DNA from: Candidatus Eisenbergiella intestinipullorum
GTDB taxonomy: Bacteria; Bacillota; Clostridia; Lachnospirales; Lachnospiraceae
Assembly: GCA_019119815.1 (NCBI GenBank)
Contig: DWWH01000022.1
Location: forward strand, 164,185-228,184
Reading direction: 5' to 3'
Length of the DNA stretch: 64,000 nucleotides
Both the position numbers and the translations under genes were made by a program. A model generated the notes under the pieces. That model did no database searches. It was not told the origin of the DNA and was given only the letters and a program-made list of their open reading frames with translations. The stretch's first letter is position 1; each line of letters starts with the position of its first letter. This document shows positions 1 through 9,578 of the stretch, piece by piece.

Positions 1-768
1 GTGGAGGATGTGCCGACCTGGATCGACAAGGTGTATTCCGCCGAGCTTCTGATGCAGCTCTATGATTATTACGGCATGTATCAGCATGGCTTTTTCAACA
101 GTGTTCTGGGACAGAGAGACTGTCTGGTAACGACCAATGGATACAATTATCTGGCGCTGGATGACGATGTGTGGGTGTATACGGGGGTGACCTCCGTGAA
201 TGGGGATCAGTCCAACGTGGGCTTTGTGCTCATGAATCAGCGCACCATGGAAACCCGCTATTACGAGGTAGAGGGCGCTACCGAGCTTTCCGCCATGTCC
301 TCCGCGGAAGGCCAGGTGCAGAACCTGGGATACCGGGCTTCCTTCCCGCTTCTTTTGAATATCGCGGATGAGCCCACCTATTTTATGGCGCTCAAGGACG
401 ACGCAGGGCTGGTGAAGAAATATGCCATGGTCAATGTCCAGAAGTATCAGTGGGTTGCCATCGGGGATACGATTGAAGAGTGTGAGAAGGATTATAAGGA
501 GCTTCTGTCTACCAATGGAATCGTCAGTCAGAATCAGGGAGAAAGCCTGGAAATATCCGGGGTGATCGAGCTGATCGCGCCGGTCGTCATCGATGGCGGC
601 ACCCATTATTATATCGGAATCACCGGAAGCGACGAGCTGTTCGACGTGGATGTCTCTGAGGAAGGCATGTATGAAATCGTGCGTTACCAGGAGGGCGACC
701 GGATCAGCCTGGTCTATACGGAGAATTATGGCTTAAATCCGGTACAGGAAATCCGGGATGACGGCTGA
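1..768 (+). CDS. C-terminal part of an unnamed protein (5' end outside window)
   Basis: The frame is open from base 1 and ends at TGA 766-768, giving 255 residues. The first codon is GTG with nothing upstream visible, so this is probably the tail of a longer protein rather than a complete gene. The visible part has no transmembrane segment or signal peptide. It is acidic, with alternating hydrophobic and polar stretches that suggest beta-rich folds, and residues 190-250 look like a small separate beta domain. It sits just upstream of the leuS T-box and is separated from it by its own promoter. I have a vague impression of similar tails on multi-spanning Lachnospiraceae proteins but cannot name the family. 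Confidence 0.75.
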   Translation: MEDVPTWIDKVYSAELLMQLYDYYGMYQHGFFNSVLGQRDCLVTTNGYNYLALDDDVWVYTGVTSVNGDQSNVGFVLMNQRTMETRYYEVEGATELSAMSSAEGQVQNLGYRASFPLLLNIADEPTYFMALKDDAGLVKKYAMVNVQKYQWVAIGDTIEECEKDYKELLSTNGIVSQNQGESLEISGVIELIAPVVIDGGTHYYIGITGSDELFDVDVSEEGMYEIVRYQEGDRISLVYTENYGLNPVQEIRDDG

Positions 769-806
769 GTAGTAACCTGAGGAGAGCAAATTTTGTGCGT
801 AACAGC

Positions 807-835
807 TTGACAAACCCGTGTCCTGCCCTTAAAAT
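807..835 (+). promoter_or_regulatory. Sigma-A-type promoter for the leuS T-box transcript
   Basis: TTGACA at 807-812 and TAAAAT at 830-835 are separated by exactly 17 bases. It lies between the stop of the upstream gene and the T-box, so it should start the leader transcript. Confidence 0.75.
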
Positions 836-844
836 AAGGAAAGT

Positions 845-1104
845 CAATAATAAAGCGACGATGAGGAAGAGTAGAAGGCAAGCGTTTCAGAGAGCCGCCG
901 GATGGTGCGAGGCGGCAGCGCCCAGCTTTGAACTGGCCTCTGAGCTCCCTTTGCCAAAGCAGGGCGAGTAGTGAAGGGCGGGAAGTCCCGTTACAGACAG
1001 AAACGAGTGCGCGGCGTGCTGCATCATCAGCTCTGCCGTGAAACAGAGTGGTACCGCGGAAGCTGCCCTTCCGTCTCTGGAAACGGAGACGGAAGGGCTT
1101 TTTT
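845..1104 (+). promoter_or_regulatory. T-box leader (tRNA-Leu sensing) upstream of leuS
   Basis: Stem I landmarks appear in order: GATGAGGAAGAGTA at 860-873, AGAGAG at 889-894 and GGTG at 904-907. GAA at 930-932 is then followed by CTG at 933-935, the likely specifier (a leucine codon), and CCTC at 937-940 can pair back with GAGG near the base of stem I. The T-box core TGGTACCGCG lies at 1049-1058 and should pair with the uncharged acceptor end of tRNA-Leu. It is followed directly by an intrinsic terminator at 1065-1104. By family knowledge, uncharged tRNA-Leu stabilises the antiterminator and turns on leuS. The specifier assignment is my reading by eye. Confidence 0.92.
1065..1104 (+). terminator. 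T-box intrinsic terminator
   Basis: Arms at 1065-1077 and 1086-1098 form a 13-bp stem with an 8-base loop, followed by six T residues. It is the terminator partner of the antiterminator built around the T-box core. Confidence 0.9.
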
Positions 1105-1149
1105 CATGGAATCGGTAATCATTTTATTGGAAAGGCTGTTGGAGGAAAA

Positions 1150-3567
1150 ATGGAAAAGGTTTACAATCCGAAAGAGATCGAGAGAAAATGGCAGAAGATC
1201 TGGGAGGACGAGAAGGCGTTTGTCGCTGTGGACGATTACAGCAAGCCCAAGTATTACGCGCTGGTGGAGTTCCCCTATCCGTCAGGACAGGGACTGCATG
1301 TGGGACATCCCAGACCGTATACAGCGCTGGATATTGTGGCAAGAAAGAGAAGGATGGAGGGCTACAACGTGCTGTATCCCATGGGATGGGACGCGTTCGG
1401 ACTGCCCACGGAGAACTACGCGATCAAGAATCACATCCATCCGAAGATCGTGACGAAGAATAATGTACATCATTTTAAATCCCAGCTTCAGTCCCTCGGC
1501 TATTCCTTTGACTGGGACAGGGAGATCAACACCACCGATCCCGACTATTATAAGTGGACTCAGTGGATTTTCCTGAAGCTGTTCAAGGCCGGTCTCGCCT
1601 ACAAGGCGGAGATGCCGATCAACTGGTGTACTTCCTGCAAGGTCGGACTTGCCAATGAAGAGGTGGTGAACGGCCGCTGCGAGCGCTGCGGCAGCGAGGT
1701 CATCCGTAAGGTCAAGAGTCAGTGGATGCTGAAAATCACGGCATACGCGGACAAGCTGATCGACGGGCTGGATACGGTAGACTATATCGAACGCGTCAAG
1801 GTATCTCAGAAGAACTGGATCGGACGTTCCCAGGGCGCAGAGGTGGATTTCTCCATTAAGGGAAAAGAGGAAAAGCTGCGCATTTACACCACCAGACCGG
1901 ATACGCTGTTCGGCGTGACCTACATGGTCATTTCCCCGGAGCATCCCTATATCGAGAAGTTCGCGGATGAGATTCAGAACATGGACGAGATCCGGGCCTA
2001 TCAGGAACAGGCTGCTAGAAAGTCCGACTTCGAGCGTTCCGAACTTGCCAAGGACAAGACGGGCGTCATGATTCAGGGACTTACCGCTATTAACCCGGTC
2101 AACAATGAGGAGATTCCCATCTGGGTTTCCGACTACGTGCTGATGAGCTACGGAACGGGCGCCATCATGGCCGTTCCCGCCCATGACGAAAGAGACTGGG
2201 AGTTCGCGAAGAAATTCAACATGCCCATCATTCAGGTGGTGGAGAGCAGCGCCGGTCCGGTTGACGTAAATGAAGCCGCCTTTACGGACGTTGCCACCGG
2301 AAAGCTGGTCAATTCCGGATTCCTGAATGGGCTGGAGGTGACGGAAGCGAAGAAGGCCATCATCGAATATCTGGAGAAAAACGGCTTTGGTACGCCCAAG
2401 ACCAATTACAAGCTCAGAGACTGGGTGTTCTCCAGACAGCGCTACTGGGGAGAGCCGATCCCGATCGTGCACTGCCCGAAATGCGGTTATGTGCCGCTGC
2501 CGGAGGATCAGCTTCCGCTGGAGCTTCCCGACGTGGAAAGCTATATGCCCACCGATAACGGAGAATCTCCGCTCGCAGCGATGAGAGACTGGGTGGAGAC
2601 CACCTGTCCCTGCTGCGGAGGACCGGCGGAAAGGGAGACGGACACCATGCCTCAGTGGGCAGGCTCTTCCTGGTACTTCCTGCGCTATACGGACCCGCAC
2701 AACGATAAGGCTCTCGCAAGCCCGGAGGCTTTAAAATACTGGCTTCCCGTTGACTGGTACAACGGCGGAATGGAGCACACCACCCTGCATCTTCTGTACT
2801 CCCGCTTCTGGCACCGCTTCCTGTATGACCAGGGCGTGGTACCCTGTCCGGAACCCTATCAGAAGAGAACCTCTCACGGCATGATCCTGGGAGAAAACGG
2901 GGAGAAGATGAGCAAATCCCGCGGAAACGTGGTGAATCCGGACGATATCGTGAACGATTTCGGCGCGGACACCCTGCGCACCTATGAGATGTTCATCGGC
3001 GCCTTTGATTTAAGCGCCGCCTGGAGTCAGGAGGGCGTGAAGGGCTGCCGCCGCTTCCTGGACCGTGTCTGGAAGCTGCAGGAGCTGGTGACGGATGAGA
3101 AGGGCTACTCCAAAGATCTGGAAACGAAGATGCATCAGACCATCAAGAAGGTTTCCAACGATTATGAGAACCTGAAATACAATACCGGCATCGCGGCCCT
3201 GATGTCCCTGATCAACGATTTCTACAAGGCAGGAAAGGTGACGAGGGATGAGTTCAAGACCTTCCTCATCCTGCTGAATCCGGTGGCTCCTCATATCACG
3301 GAGGAACTCTGGGAAATGGAGGGCTATGGCGGAAGGCTGTATCAGACCGCATGGCCTGTCTGGGATGAGGCGAAAACCGTGGAGTCTGTGATCGAAGTTG
3401 CCGTACAGGTGAATGGAAAGGTACGTGCTACCGTGAAGTTGCCTGCTGACGTGGATAAGGATACGGCGATCGCTGCCGGAAAGGAAGCGGTTGCAGACAG
3501 ACTTACCGGAAATATCGTAAAGGAGATCTACGTGCCCGGAAAGATCATCAATATCGTATGTAAATAA
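1150..3567 (+). CDS. leuS: Leucyl-tRNA synthetase
   Basis: This class I aminoacyl-tRNA synthetase charges tRNA-Leu in the cytoplasm. The 805 residues match the usual bacterial LeuRS length. The HIGH motif reads HVGH at residues 50-53 followed by [13 protein letters not shown] is at 586-590 within [15 protein letters not shown]. Cysteine pairs in the CTSC and RCERCG segments and in HCPKCG look like zinc knuckles. The CP1 editing domain lies between them, with the TRPDTLFG motif typical of LeuRS editing. ATG 1150 was chosen because GGAGG sits 5 bases upstream; the frame is open further upstream through the T-box but without a better start. Expression should be controlled by the upstream T-box. 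Confidence 0.98.
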   Translation: MEKVYNPKEIERKWQKIWEDEKAFVAVDDYSKPKYYALVEFPYPSGQGLHVGHPRPYTALDIVARKRRMEGYNVLYPMGWDAFGLPTENYAIKNHIHPKIVTKNNVHHFKSQLQSLGYSFDWDREINTTDPDYYKWTQWIFLKLFKAGLAYKAEMPINWCTSCKVGLANEEVVNGRCERCGSEVIRKVKSQWMLKITAYADKLIDGLDTVDYIERVKVSQKNWIGRSQGAEVDFSIKGKEEKLRIYTTRPDTLFGVTYMVISPEHPYIEKFADEIQNMDEIRAYQEQAARKSDFERSELAKDKTGVMIQGLTAINPVNNEEIPIWVSDYVLMSYGTGAIMAVPAHDERDWEFAKKFNMPIIQVVESSAGPVDVNEAAFTDVATGKLVNSGFLNGLEVTEAKKAIIEYLEKNGFGTPKTNYKLRDWVFSRQRYWGEPIPIVHCPKCGYVPLPEDQLPLELPDVESYMPTDNGESPLAAMRDWVETTCPCCGGPAERETDTMPQWAGSSWYFLRYTDPHNDKALASPEALKYWLPVDWYNGGMEHTTLHLLYSRFWHRFLYDQGVVPCPEPYQKRTSHGMILGENGEKMSKSRGNVVNPDDIVNDFGADTLRTYEMFIGAFDLSAAWSQEGVKGCRRFLDRVWKLQELVTDEKGYSKDLETKMHQTIKKVSNDYENLKYNTGIAALMSLINDFYKAGKVTRDEFKTFLILLNPVAPHITEELWEMEGYGGRLYQTAWPVWDEAKTVESVIEVAVQVNGKVRATVKLPADVDKDTAIAAGKEAVADRLTGNIVKEIYVPGKIINIVCK

Positions 3568-3591
3568 GACTGTCAATTCAGAAAAAGCAGG

Positions 3592-3643
3592 AAAAACGTT
3601 CCGGCCCGCATGTCCGATATGGACGGCGGGCCGGAACGTTTTT
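3592..3643. terminator. Bidirectional intrinsic terminator between leuS and the ABC permease gene
   Basis: A 17-18 bp stem (arms 3592-3609 and 3626-3643) has A-rich and T-rich outer ends, so it provides a U-tract in both directions. It sits between two convergent genes. Confidence 0.9.
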
Positions 3644-3689
3644 AGCCGCAGGCCGGATCAATGTTCAAAGGCGCTGCTGTCTGACGAAA

Positions 3690-6014
3690 TTACTGCTGGA
3701 GCCGGATAACGTCCACGATTGCCATTCTGCTGATCCGCCGGATGGGGCGTCTGATCGCACCGGCCGCGGACGCAAGGCAGAGAAACACGATCAAAAGAAG
3801 GGAACCCACAGGGATGCGCCATGCGGTTCCCCATTTATCCGCAATCAGGAACTGGAACATCAGCCTGTTTAACGGCAGGCCCAGGACGCATCCGACAACA
3901 CAGCCGAGTATCGCGTAGGTAAAGGCCTCCGCCGCAATCATCCGGGCAAGCTGACTGGCCCCCATTCCGATAGAACGCATCATGCCGTACTGCCTTGTTC
4001 TGGACGTTGTGCTGGCGTTCATGCTGTTGAAAATATGAAATACCGTGATCAGCGCGATAATGATGAGGAAGCCGTAAATAAACACCGCGCCTGTATAGTA
4101 GGAGCTTTGGGATTCGGAATTGGTAAGCCTTCTGTCAGAAACGGTACTGTCGGATGGGATCATGTTCCGTATGGCGGAAACCGTATCATCCCCGCCGGTG
4201 GAAGAAAACTGAACATCAATCGCCGTATAGCCGGAATCGCCGGCCAGAGCGGCAAAGGCCCGTTCCGAGCAGATCATGTATCCGCTGCCGCCCGCTGTAC
4301 CGGCTGAAGCCGCCTCCAGTATTCCGGCAATCGTTACCTGCTTATCACCGGAAGGGGTATGAAGGATTACGGTATCTCCAGCCTTCCAGTTTACGCCATT
4401 CTGATAAGTGACCAGAACATGATCTGTAAGTTCCATGGCAGGCCTGATGCTGCCCTCATTCAATTCTTCTCTGGCCCACCTGAACTGGTTATCCTCGTAG
4501 GAAAGGAGCGTGACAGTTCCTGTTCCGGAATCAGAGGAAACTGAAAGACCGGCCATTTCCATCCGGCCAAAAACGTTGTCCACCCCCTGTATTTCGCTGA
4601 TCTGTTTCACCAGCGACTTCTCCAGAGGCGTATTTCCCATTGTAATCGATACATCTGCCGCCGACGGAGAGAGCGCGGGCATCCCCTGATTGAGAAAGAC
4701 CACCATAACCTGAAACGACAGGAACATCATGATGCTGACAGCAAACGAACAGGTCATGAGGAACAGATTCTTTCTGTCGGACAGCGCGTGGAAAATTCCC
4801 ATGCCGGTTTCGATGTGAAACAGCCTTGTATTTGCAGCCCTTCTGTTCTGCGTAAACTGCGCGCTGCCGTTTATTGCGGTGACCGGTGATACTCCGGAAG
4901 CCCTTTTCGCCGGGGACAGGGATGCCAGCAGCACGATCAGAACACCGGTCAGAGCACCGGCAATCAGTCCGCCTGCACTGACCGGAAAAAGCGGTAGCTC
5001 TGAAAAGCGTTCCCCGCTGATGGATTTCAGCAGAAAGCAGGCGCCCCATGTAAGGATCTGTCCGGCAGCCAGCCCGGCCGGTACGCCCTTCCCGCATTGG
5101 CGCAGCCCCTGAAGAATGACGAAGTGCCTGACCTGTGCTCTGGATGCGCCCAGGCAGCGCAGAAGGCCATAAAACTGAATCCGTTCCAGAACATTTGTGC
5201 GAAAGCTGGAGGCAATCATTACTGCGCCGGCAATCAGCACCAGAAGGACGAGAAAGCCTGCGACGATATACAGGGACTGCATGGTGCTGTTTTCGCTTTG
5301 TCCCATCAGTCCAAGAAGCGCCGAGTTTTCGTTTACCTGACGGTCTGAAAGGTTATACTGCGCTTTGATTTCCTTCATGGCCTTCTGAATGTTGACGCCG
5401 CCTTTGAACTGAACGCGGAACGTGGTTCCGTCTGCAGCATTTTCATCCGCGATCCGGCGAAAACCTTCCTCTGTCAATACCATACCGTATACATCCGCCT
5501 GAAGCAGACTTCCCATATCGGCAAGGACGCCGGTAATGCGGTATTTTCGGCTGGAACCGTCCGGCACCGTAACGGTAACCGTATCGCCAATTGCAAGGCC
5601 CAGCTGTCTGCAGGCCGTTTGATTCAATAATGCTTCATCGGGACGGACGGGGTAGGAGCCGCTTTCCATCTCCATTTCTGTCAAAATGGAAAAGGTGTCC
5701 TCATCCGCGCCCGCAAAGCTGACCGTTTTGGAGCCGATGGAGCCGGAACTTCCCTGATAAGCCCATCCGCAGAGGGCAACATCGATCCGCGCCTTTATCA
5801 GTTCCGCCGTCTGTTCGTCAATACCGGTCAGACTGATGTGGTATTCTCCATTCGTTTTGATAAAATAATTTTTCTGCGCGCGCAGCGCCATGTCCGCCAT
5901 GCTGAAAATGGCGGTTACCAGCAGCACCGAAAGGGCAATACAGAGCGCTGAAATCCGGCTGCTCCTGCGGTGTACCTTTTCATATTGCGGCACCAGTCCA
6001 AGATAGCTTTTCAA
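3690..6014 (-). CDS. FtsX-family ABC transporter permease (MacB/LolE-like, two FtsX modules)
   Basis: This is the membrane subunit of a type VII ABC transporter; such systems act on peptides or lipids at the membrane rather than by classical import. Its 774 residues contain one membrane segment near residues 18-40, an extracytoplasmic domain, a three-helix FtsX module at about 240-370, and another segment near 410-435. A second extracytoplasmic domain and a second FtsX module follow (about 640-760). Both modules carry the family's coupling-helix signature (GLLRCLGASRAQ and GMMRSIGMGASQ). The start is TTG at 6012-6014, overlapping the TGA of the ATPase gene (TTGA), which implies translational coupling. 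It is the last gene of the RR-HK-ATPase-permease operon. Substrate unknown; a role against a cell-envelope-active peptide is inferred only from context. Confidence 0.9.
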   Translation of the reverse strand: MKSYLGLVPQYEKVHRRSSRISALCIALSVLLVTAIFSMADMALRAQKNYFIKTNGEYHISLTGIDEQTAELIKARIDVALCGWAYQGSSGSIGSKTVSFAGADEDTFSILTEMEMESGSYPVRPDEALLNQTACRQLGLAIGDTVTVTVPDGSSRKYRITGVLADMGSLLQADVYGMVLTEEGFRRIADENAADGTTFRVQFKGGVNIQKAMKEIKAQYNLSDRQVNENSALLGLMGQSENSTMQSLYIVAGFLVLLVLIAGAVMIASSFRTNVLERIQFYGLLRCLGASRAQVRHFVILQGLRQCGKGVPAGLAAGQILTWGACFLLKSISGERFSELPLFPVSAGGLIAGALTGVLIVLLASLSPAKRASGVSPVTAINGSAQFTQNRRAANTRLFHIETGMGIFHALSDRKNLFLMTCSFAVSIMMFLSFQVMVVFLNQGMPALSPSAADVSITMGNTPLEKSLVKQISEIQGVDNVFGRMEMAGLSVSSDSGTGTVTLLSYEDNQFRWAREELNEGSIRPAMELTDHVLVTYQNGVNWKAGDTVILHTPSGDKQVTIAGILEAASAGTAGGSGYMICSERAFAALAGDSGYTAIDVQFSSTGGDDTVSAIRNMIPSDSTVSDRRLTNSESQSSYYTGAVFIYGFLIIIALITVFHIFNSMNASTTSRTRQYGMMRSIGMGASQLARMIAAEAFTYAILGCVVGCVLGLPLNRLMFQFLIADKWGTAWRIPVGSLLLIVFLCLASAAGAIRRPIRRISRMAIVDVIRLQQ

Positions 6015-6694
6015 CGCGACGTCACCCCCAAATCCTTCAGCACGCCATCGGTCATACGGAACACGCGGTCTGCCGCTCCGGCGTGGTTCTGGTTGTGGGT
6101 GATCATCAAAATGGTCTGCTGATACCTGGCCGACATGGACTGCAGTAAAGCCAGAACTTCCCGGCTGTTTCTGCTGTCCAGATTTCCGGTCGGTTCATCC
6201 GCCATAATCAGGGCAGGGTGTGTGACCAGTGCCCGGCCGATCGCCACACGCTGCTGCTGGCCGCCGGAAAGCTGGCCGGGAAGGTGTTTCCGGCGTTCAT
6301 CAAGCCCAAGCACCTGCAGCAATTCATCGACGAACTGCTGATCCGGCTTTTTATAGTCAAGCAGCAGCGGAAATGTGATATTCTGTTCCACATTCAGCTC
6401 CGGGATCAGATTGAACGACTGGAAAATAAATCCGATGTGCTGCCGCCGGAACACGGTCAGTTTCTTCTCCGGCATGGAAAAAATATCCTGCCCGTCAATC
6501 CATACCCTGCCGGAAGTAGCGCCATCCAGAGCGCCGATCACATTTAACAGGGTGCTTTTGCCCGATCCGGACTCACCAATGATGGCGATAAACTCGCCCC
6601 TGCGGACAGAAAAAGAGACATGCTTTAAAGCGTGGACTTCTGTTTCGCCTGTGCCATAGGTTTTGCACAGATCCTGCACTTCAAGAATATTCAT
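6011..6694 (-). CDS. ABC transporter ATP-binding protein (MacB/LolD family)
   Basis: This is the cytoplasmic ATPase partner of the FtsX permease encoded next in the operon. The 227 residues contain Walker [10 protein letters not shown] at 40-48, Q-loop [10 protein letters not shown] near 91-100, signature LSGGQQQR at 142-149, Walker B ALIMADEP at 161-168 and H-loop ITHN. The spacing and length fit the LolD/MacB/YknY family. The stop codon overlaps the TTG start of the permease. A 62-base gap separates it from the kinase gene upstream. Confidence 0.96.
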   Translation of the reverse strand: MNILEVQDLCKTYGTGETEVHALKHVSFSVRRGEFIAIIGESGSGKSTLLNVIGALDGATSGRVWIDGQDIFSMPEKKLTVFRRQHIGFIFQSFNLIPELNVEQNITFPLLLDYKKPDQQFVDELLQVLGLDERRKHLPGQLSGGQQQRVAIGRALVTHPALIMADEPTGNLDSRNSREVLALLQSMSARYQQTILMITHNQNHAGAADRVFRMTDGVLKDLGVTSR

Positions 6695-6756
6695 ATTCAG
6701 GACCTCCTTACAGATCCATCATATCCCGCGGGACTTACTTCCAGGTGACATCCGTC

Positions 6757-7992
6757 TTACTTCTCTGTAAGGTTGAAAAAGCTTAATGTAAACGTAGTTC
6801 CTTCACCCAAACTGCCGGTTACGGAAATGGCGCCGCCGTGGGCTTCTACAATCGATTTGGCCAGAGGCAGTCCCAGGCCGATACCCTGAACATCCGAAGA
6901 AAAGCGGCTGCGGTAAAACCGTTTGAAAATGTTGTACAGATCTTCCGGATGGATTCCTTTTCCGTCATCGGAAATTTCAATCTGTGTCAGGAAAGGGGAC
7001 TGGCTCCACTTTATTTCAATGCGGCCGCCGTCCTCCGTATACTCCAGGGCATTTTTTACAATGTTGCCGACAGCTTCCGAGATCCACAGGGCGTCGCATG
7101 ATAAAACAACATCTTCTTTACCGGAAAGCGTAATTGTTTTATGCTCCCGCTCTGCCCTCGTTTCAAAGCGTTCGGAAACATCCTGCATCAGAAGGAAAAG
7201 ATTTTCCGGGGCCTTTTTCATCCGGATCATTCCTGCGTCCAGCCGCGCCAGCTTCAGCAGGGTGTAAATCACGTCCTCCATCCGCCTGATTTCTCTTTGG
7301 GATTTTTCGGTGAAGTTTTTTACGACAGCGGCATCATCCTTATGGCTTTCCATGGTCTCATGGTACATTTTCAGGGCGGACAGCGGCGTTTTCATCTGAT
7401 GTGAGACATCCGAAATGATGTCCTGCAGAAATTTTTTTGTCTGCCGCTGGTTTTCAGCATGAGCGGAGAGGATGGCGGCCATTTCATTGACGGCATGAAA
7501 CAGGCTGTACCAGTCCCCATCCTGGGAACATTCAATGCGGGAGTCGGCATTGCCATCCAGAAACCGGCGGATGGCATGCTCGGCGCTGCGGAAAATCCCG
7601 TGCTGACGGCGAAGATAGAGAGACAGCGATAAGAAGATGGCCCCGAACGGGAAAACCAGCAGCAGAAATACAGAAAGCATCGCCTGATTCCGGTATGCCC
7701 GGACGGCAGGCAGAAAGCGCATGGGAGCCGTTTCGTCATATCCGACAGAAGCCAGAGCCTCCCTGCCGCGCCTGATGTCATTTTCGTCCGGCTGCGCAGT
7801 GAAAGCGGAGATTGACAGCCCGTTTTCCTGGTTCAGCAGATGGCCCGCGACACCATAATCATGGAGCAGCAGCTCCCGCTGAAAGCTTTTTGCCAGAAAT
7901 GCGGCGATCCCGCCTGCCAGGAGAAAGGAGATGAGGCAGACAGCGGTAATGACGATGAACAGTGTCCTGGTTTCTTTCCCTGATTTTCCCAT
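6757..7992 (-). CDS. Two-component sensor histidine kinase (membrane-bound)
   Basis: This is a transmembrane sensor of about 411 residues. TM1 is near residues 10-34, followed by a short extracytoplasmic loop of roughly 65 residues and TM2 near 103-127. After these come a HAMP-like linker and a HisKA domain with phospho-acceptor H198 in DVSHQMKTPLSALK. The HATPase domain has an N box (GNIVKNALEYT), a G1 box (DDGKGI) and a G2 box (GIGLGLPLAK). ATG at 7990-7992 was chosen over a TTG 21 bases upstream, because the stop of the response regulator gene forms part of a TGAGG Shine-Dalgarno ten bases before it. It presumably phosphorylates the adjacent OmpR-type regulator and controls the downstream ABC transporter. 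Confidence 0.94.
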   Translation of the reverse strand: MGKSGKETRTLFIVITAVCLISFLLAGGIAAFLAKSFQRELLLHDYGVAGHLLNQENGLSISAFTAQPDENDIRRGREALASVGYDETAPMRFLPAVRAYRNQAMLSVFLLLVFPFGAIFLSLSLYLRRQHGIFRSAEHAIRRFLDGNADSRIECSQDGDWYSLFHAVNEMAAILSAHAENQRQTKKFLQDIISDVSHQMKTPLSALKMYHETMESHKDDAAVVKNFTEKSQREIRRMEDVIYTLLKLARLDAGMIRMKKAPENLFLLMQDVSERFETRAEREHKTITLSGKEDVVLSCDALWISEAVGNIVKNALEYTEDGGRIEIKWSQSPFLTQIEISDDGKGIHPEDLYNIFKRFYRSRFSSDVQGIGLGLPLAKSIVEAHGGAISVTGSLGEGTTFTLSFFNLTEK

Positions 7993-8002
7993 GAATCCAA
8001 CC

Positions 8003-8686
8003 TCACGCAACAACCCACTTGTATCCGATTCCCCGTTCAGTCAGCAGATATCTGGGCGCATTTGGCGTATCTTCGATCTTGTTCCGCAGCCGTCTGATAT
8101 AAACAGATAAGGTATTATCATCCACAAAATTCCCGTTGCCATCCCACATCCGGTCTAAAATCAGTTCCCGGGACAGGAGATGATTGGGATTCTGCATGAA
8201 CAGGCACAGAAGTCTGTATTCTGCCAGAGGCAGGTCAACCGGCCTGCCGTTTTTCCAGACGAGCCTTTCTGCGGTATCGATGCGAATGCCATTTGCCTCC
8301 AGGATCGTCTCCGCCCTGGAAAACTGCAGAGAACGCCGAAGAAGCGCCTTCATTCTGGAAAGCAGTTCATTGAGCCGGAAGGGCTTTGTGATGTAATCAT
8401 CCCCGCCCATGTCAAGGCCCTTCACAATGCTGATCTCCTGATCGGACGCGGTTAAAAAGATGATCGGGACCGTGGAACTGCTTCGCACCTTTCTGCAGAC
8501 ATCAAATCCTGTGCCGTCCGGCAGAGTAACATCCAACAGCAGCAGATCGTAGCGGCCGTTTTGAAACAGGGCCAATGCCTCCCTGACGGTTCTCGCATTG
8601 TCTACGGCATATCCGCTGCTTTCCAGAGTATACTGCAGGCCGTCGATCAGGCCTGGATCATCCTCAACATAGAGTATTTTCTGCAT
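8003..8686 (-). CDS. OmpR-family response regulator
   Basis: The 227 residues comprise a receiver domain with acidic pocket E8-D9-D10, phospho-acceptor D52 (LLLLDVTLPDG), T79 region and K101 (TKPF), followed by a winged-helix DNA-binding domain ending GIGYKWVVA. ATG 8686 was chosen because GGAGG lies 5 bases before it; an in-frame ATG (reading MEVKM) is embedded in the Shine-Dalgarno itself 12 bases upstream. It is the first gene of the regulator-kinase-ATPase-permease operon. A conserved hairpin repeat lies 41 bases upstream of the start. Confidence 0.96.
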   Translation of the reverse strand: MQKILYVEDDPGLIDGLQYTLESSGYAVDNARTVREALALFQNGRYDLLLLDVTLPDGTGFDVCRKVRSSSTVPIIFLTASDQEISIVKGLDMGGDDYITKPFRLNELLSRMKALLRRSLQFSRAETILEANGIRIDTAERLVWKNGRPVDLPLAEYRLLCLFMQNPNHLLSRELILDRMWDGNGNFVDDNTLSVYIRRLRNKIEDTPNAPRYLLTERGIGYKWVVA

Positions 8687-8726
8687 TTTTACCTCCATAC
8701 CTCAGCAACGCTTCGGCGCAAATCCT

Positions 8727-8762
8727 GATTGAAAAATAAGCCATCGGGCTTATTTTTCAATC
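8727..8762 (-). repeat. 36-nt hairpin repeat, copy 1
   Basis: Arms at 8727-8742 and 8747-8762 form a perfect 16-bp inverted repeat with a 4-base loop. On the minus strand it reads in the same orientation, relative to the downstream response regulator gene, as the three other copies do relative to theirs. No T tract follows the stem, although the 3' arm itself contains five T residues. Confidence 0.9.
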
Positions 8763-8915
8763 GGTGTTCCTTTCTCTGCCCGGTTCTGCCGTCTGACGGC
8801 TCCTGTTTCGCCCTTTTGGCATCAGCCGGACAGCTCTCAGGCTATTATAATCCGTTCTCCCGAATCGTACAAGCGCGGGAGTTCCCCGGCGTATTTACCG
8901 GCGGATGGGAAAGCT

Positions 8916-9578
8916 GTGAGGAGGCGTTTTTTCAGAACCCATTGTGTGGATTATGAGGTTCATGCTTACCGGCACAGTGATAACCTGCAGTACGATTTAC
9001 AGGATGGAATTTCCTGTGATCTGTTTCTGCTGGATATTGAAATGCCCGGGATGGACGGAATGGCTCTGGCAAAGGAAATTAACGCCGTTCTCCCAACGGC
9101 CGGAATTATCTTTATTACTTCCCATCTGGAATATGCCGTCGCGGCTTATGAATATTCCGTGTTCCGTTATATCCCCAAAAACCGGATTGACGGGAAGCTG
9201 ACTGCCGCGTTAAAGGATTTTTACAGGCTTTATGAACTGGAACGTAACGACTGCTATCTGATAAACGTGAAAAATCATGTGGAGAAACTTCCCTATAAGG
9301 ATATTTTCTATGTTTTGAAAGATGGAAAGTATGCGGTATTCCATCTGAGAAACGGACAGACTGCCTCCATACGCAGGACATTGTCGCAGGTTTATGCCCA
9401 GGTCAATCAGGAATATTTCTGCTTTGCTGACCGGGGATGTATTATCAATCTCGCAAACGTGATGGGAATGAATGGGGAAAATATTATTATGCCGGACGGG
9501 CAGCATATCACGATAAGCAGATCAGGTGTAGCCGGGTTTAAGTCGGTATTGCTTCGTTTCTGGGAGAAACAGATATGA
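8916..9578 (+). pseudogene. LytTR response regulator lacking its N-terminus
   Basis: An AgrA/LytTR-like regulator: the receiver part retains the phospho-acceptor region (LFLLDIEMPGMDG) and the SVFRYIPK segment, followed by a LytTR DNA-binding domain (from about INVKNHVEKLPYKDI to the end). The first 40 or so residues of a receiver domain, including the conserved acidic pair, are missing. The sequence starts at a GTG with no convincing start signal and enters homology near CVDYEVHAY. I looked for the missing part in other frames upstream (8763-8915) and did not find it. The stop overlaps the start of the kinase gene (ATGA). Probably non-functional by truncation; a divergent short form cannot be excluded. 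Confidence 0.7.

Noticed and set aside
1282..2700. 472-residue minus-strand frame inside leuS
   Set aside because: Shadow of the leuS reading frame with no start signal or domain; leuS has all its catalytic motifs.
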